DNA of 64,000 nt from Deltaproteobacteria bacterium (GTDB lineage Bacteria; Desulfobacterota; Desulfomonilia; UBA1062). The notes beneath the pieces are model-generated. The model worked only from the letters and a program-made list of their open reading frames with translations. It ran no database searches and had not been told where the DNA came from. Shown in pieces: positions 61,502 through 64,000 of the stretch. Every line of letters begins with the position of its first letter. Positions within the stretch are counted from its first letter, which is position 1. The translations under genes and the position numbers were made by a program. The stretch is from positions 62,001 through 126,000 of the forward strand of contig JAKPPU010000125.1 in NCBI GenBank assembly GCA_029547185.1, given 5' to 3'.

Positions 61502-61821
61502 AATCTCAGTTTCGCCGTCTTCCTTCATATTACCTTGCTGCAGCTTGGGATGCTCCTGTCAGCAGCCCTGCCCATGAAGACCCTGAACACACATGAGCTT
61601 ATCAACCTGGTCATGCGGAGAGAAATTTAAAAGCCATCAAGCCGGACGGACGTCTATTGAGAAATGCTCATTATGGTTCCACATCTTACATTCCTTATCA
61701 TCTGTATATTCAAATGAGAGATCATAACCGGTTTTGTATAACTTTAAAGAAATTGATTTATTACTATCCTGAATGTAGTCTCATAGAGCCTTAATGAATC
61801 ACCAAAGAAATTCATCACATT
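61502..61821. other. AT-rich stretch after livF
   Basis: 320 bases, clearly more AT-rich than the surroundings in its second half (61660-61820), without a terminator, promoter pair or ORF that could be supported. It leads into a truncated outer-membrane protein, so a recombination junction is possible. Confidence 0.45.
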
Positions 61822-62385
61822 TTGAGAGGATTGGTTATATGGGTACTTTCCAAAGGCCAAGGCATCGGTGACATCGACCTGGGCGTGCGATATAAGATCC
61901 TGGACAGGGCATTCGGCATCGTCTCCGGTCAGGCCCTCGTCAAGATCCCGGGAGGATACGGCAAGACCGATCCGCTTCCCCTCGGAAGCGGCCAGTACGA
62001 TTACGAGCTGAAGCTCCTCTATGGACGGTCCCTCTATCCCGTGATACCCGGTTACTGCAATGCAGAGATCGGCTATCGCTGGCGGGTTGGCGACCCATCG
62101 GACGAGATCCGCTACCTGCTGGAGCTCGGCATCGATATAACAAAGAATATCTATACCCGGGCCAAGCTCGACGGTATCCGCAGCAGGGAAAACGGAAAGA
62201 AATACGACAGCAGCGGCAACCCGACAGCCACGAACAATTTCGACCTCGGCAAGCTGGATCTCGCGGTTGGGTGGAAGGTATCGTCTACGTGGGGCGTGGA
62301 GGCATCTTACGTGCCTTCGCTGTATGGAAAGAACACCTCGGTCGGCGTCACATACTCTCTCGGCGTATATTTAAAAACCCCGTGA
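61822..62385 (+). pseudogene. 5'-truncated outer-membrane protein
   Basis: An open frame of 187 codons with barrel-like alternating strands (GDIDLGVRYKILD, YELKLLYGRSLYPV, LDLAVGWKVSS) and end GVTYSLGVYLKTP. The family resembles transporter-type outer-membrane proteins of aromatic-acid loci, but the expected signal peptide and N-terminal strands are missing: homology-like sequence begins abruptly near GQGIGDID, and the first residues (MRGLVIWVLS) look like noise. Probably a gene that lost its 5' part. The next gene starts 9 bases after its stop. Confidence 0.6.
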
Positions 62386-62394
62386 GATCGAATC

Positions 62395-64000
62395 ATGAAA
62401 GACAGAAATGAAATGCCGTATCACCAGGCATTGAACGAGCAGATATCATTGGTCCGGACACGATGCACCGACTGCGGTGCGTGTGTCCGGGAATGCGGGT
62501 TTCTGGCAAGACGCGGGACCCCGAAACAGATCGCCCTTCAACTGGACCCGGCAATACCGGCAACACTCAATCGCTCTTTTGAATGCAGCTTGTGCGGGCT
62601 TTGCTCGGCGGTCTGCCCAAAGCAGCTCGATGTTCCGGGCCTCTTCCTGCAGATGCGAAAGGAAGCCTATAACCGGGGATTCGGTGAATTTGCCGAGCAT
62701 AAGCCCTTGCTCGCCTACGAGCGGATCGGGACATCCCGGCGATTTACCTTCTACGGCCTGCCTCAAGGATGCAGGTCGGTTTTCTTCCCTGGATGCAGCC
62801 TGTCGGGAACGCGACCGGAAACCGTGAAGAAGGTATTCGACGCCCTGAAGGAGAACGACCCGAAGATCGGCATCGTGCTCGACTGCTGCATGAAGCCTTC
62901 TCACAATCTCGGGCGGGAACAAATTCTAAAAGCCATGTTTGATGAAATGCGTGCCTTTCTTGTAGAACATGGAGTGATCGAGGTCCTGGTAGCCTGCCCC
63001 AACTGCTTTGCCATGTTCAGCTCGATGTCCGGTGGTTTAAGCGTAAAGACCGTGTACGAGGAGCTGGCAGAACAGGGCATCCCGGCAGGGACCGTGCAGG
63101 GGACGGTCACTGTCCATGATCCCTGTGTCATCAGGGATGCCGGGAATATGCAGCAGGCCGTACGCGACCTGATCCGTAAAAAAGGCCTGGCCATTATGGA
63201 GATGCCCCACAGCGGTCGAACGACCCTGTGCTGCGGCCAGGGCGGGGGAGTGAACCTCCTGGACCCGGAGATGGCCGAGAGCTGGGGCACGCTCCGGAAA
63301 AAAGAGGCGGAAGGGAAAAGGATCGTCACCTACTGTGCGGGCTGCACCCAGGCATTGAACGCCCACACCCCGAGCAGCCACCTCCTCGATCTCCTCTTCG
63401 ACCCCGAAGGAACTCTTGCCGGAAGGAAGAAAGGCAGCTCGGGTCCGATCACCTATCTGAACCGAATTCTTCTGAAACGAACCTTTGTATGTGGACACAA
63501 GGGGGATTTCGCCGTAACCCGCGAACGGACCTTCCTGCCGGAGCAGAAACATGGGAAGAAGCGGCGCGGAAAGCTTCTCATTCTTCTCATACTGCTCGCG
63601 GCCGGTATCCTCGGCGTGCACCTGTCCGGTGCAGCTCAGTACCTGCAGCAGGACAGGCTGGGCGAGCTGATCGCCTCCTCCGGAGCCCTTGCCCCAGCCA
63701 TCTACATCCTGATCTATACCCTTGCCCCGGTGCTGTTCCTGCCCGGGCTGCCCATCACCATTGCGGGAGGCATCCTGTTCGGCCCGTTCTGGGGAGTGAT
63801 CTACACCATCATCGGTTCCACCATGGGGGCTACGCTCGCATTCCTCACGGCCCGTTACCTGGCACGCGACTGGGTAGCCGGGAAGCTCACCGGACCGAGA
63901 TGGGAGCGACTCGAAAGCGAGGTGGAAAAGCACGGCTGGAAGATGGTCGCCTTCACCCGGCTCATCCCCGCCTTCCCCTTCAATCTGCTCAACTACGCCT
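62395..64000 (+). CDS. CCG-type Fe-S oxidoreductase fused to a VTT/DedA membrane domain, 3' end beyond window
   Basis: 535 codons visible, no stop before the window edge. ATG at MKDRNEMPYH. First, two [4Fe-4S] sites: Cys24/27/30/34 (CTDCGACVREC) and Cys64/67/70/74 (CSLCGLCSAVCP). Then two CCG-type half-domains: FFPGCSLSG and VLDCCMKPSHN (about 131-175), and HDPCVIRD with CCGQGGGV and YCAGC (about 240-318), as in HdrD/GlpC-like reductases. A basic linker (KHGKKRRGK) leads to the first membrane span about 390-408. From about 420 on, PVLFLPGLPITIAGGILFGPFWG and RLIPAFPFNLLNY are the re-entrant hallmarks of the VTT (TVP38/TMEM64/DedA) family. A membrane-anchored thiol/disulfide or quinone-type electron-transfer enzyme is inferred; the fusion itself is unusual. 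Confidence 0.88.
   Translation, partial: MKDRNEMPYHQALNEQISLVRTRCTDCGACVRECGFLARRGTPKQIALQLDPAIPATLNRSFECSLCGLCSAVCPKQLDVPGLFLQMRKEAYNRGFGEFAEHKPLLAYERIGTSRRFTFYGLPQGCRSVFFPGCSLSGTRPETVKKVFDALKENDPKIGIVLDCCMKPSHNLGREQILKAMFDEMRAFLVEHGVIEVLVACPNCFAMFSSMSGGLSVKTVYEELAEQGIPAGTVQGTVTVHDPCVIRDAGNMQQAVRDLIRKKGLAIMEMPHSGRTTLCCGQGGGVNLLDPEMAESWGTLRKKEAEGKRIVTYCAGCTQALNAHTPSSHLLDLLFDPEGTLAGRKKGSSGPITYLNRILLKRTFVCGHKGDFAVTRERTFLPEQKHGKKRRGKLLILLILLAAGILGVHLSGAAQYLQQDRLGELIASSGALAPAIYILIYTLAPVLFLPGLPITIAGGILFGPFWGVIYTIIGSTMGATLAFLTARYLARDWVAGKLTGPRWERLESEVEKHGWKMVAFTRLIPAFPFNLLNYA

Noticed and set aside
1..64000. tRNA, rRNA, CRISPR, transposase or phage integrase
   Set aside because: No tRNA-like T-loop with matching stem, no direct-repeat/spacer series and no recombinase motifs were found on reading both strands.

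Overview
The window looks like a chromosomal piece of a GC-rich, Gram-negative, anaerobic bacterium, most likely a Desulfobacterota (former Deltaproteobacteria) member of the Syntrophia/Syntrophorhabdia kind. This is inferred from the mix of fatty-acyl/aryl-CoA ligases, an acyl-CoA dehydrogenase, an SCPx-type thiolase, CCG-type Fe-S reductase domains, a desulforedoxin, an anaerobic sulfatase-maturating enzyme, lipid A and Mla functions, and GatCAB. No rRNA, tRNA, CRISPR array, transposase or phage module was seen.

Layout. 1-7 kb: a partial thiolase-like protein lacking the catalytic Cys, a LysM/DUF4015 putative glycosidase and two tandem long-chain acyl-CoA ligases. 7-12.4 kb: a tightly coupled operon gatC-gatA-gatB-NAPRTase-mtnA with three successive 4-bp overlaps and a readable promoter. 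12.7-22.5 kb: a sulfate-ester locus with a radical-SAM sulfatase maturase carrying a SEC-C tail, a Cys-type sulfatase, a DUF202 pseudogene, a BASS-type transporter and a membrane protein. These face a second operon of outer-membrane barrel, periplasmic HAD phosphatase and second sulfatase. 22.6-31.5 kb: CapA-like phosphoesterase, methyltransferase, SGNH esterase, ion permease, PagL-like lipid A deacylase, an alcohol dehydrogenase remnant, SDR, quinone-reductase-like flavoprotein, a divergent desulforedoxin and a metallophosphoesterase.

31.6-34.4 kb: an unusual array of two DUF2795 proteins and three tandem triple-BON proteins (nine BON repeats). 34.7-38.5 kb: acyl-CoA dehydrogenase with promoter and operator-like palindrome, a flavodoxin-like protein and a 5'-nucleotidase lipoprotein. 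38.6-42.4 kb: a signalling patch with a triple-PAS histidine kinase whose phospho-acceptor His is Asn, a divergent DisA_N-like (DAC) protein with an altered RHR motif, and a PilZ protein. 42.4-53 kb: two nearly identical CysM-like cysteine synthases flanking an mlaE-mlaF-mlaD lipid-transport operon, small membrane and haem proteins, an MBL-fold protein and a third AMP-forming ligase. 53-64 kb: a TIGR03790-like protein, a fusion of acetoacetate-decarboxylase-like and ketopantoate-reductase-like domains divergent from a complete livKHMGF ABC transporter, a 5'-truncated outer-membrane protein in an AT-rich patch, and a partial gene fusing a CCG-type Fe-S oxidoreductase to a VTT/DedA membrane domain.

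Taken together, the genes suggest uptake and CoA-activation of organic acids (LivKHMGF, three ligases, thiolase, acyl-CoA dehydrogenase), sulfate-ester hydrolysis, and envelope lipid maintenance. The most notable items are the CCG-VTT fusion, the ADC-KPR fusion beside liv, the His-less kinase/variant DAC/PilZ patch, the nine-BON array and the Cys-less thiolase. Function assignments rest on motif recognition by eye; no database search was run.
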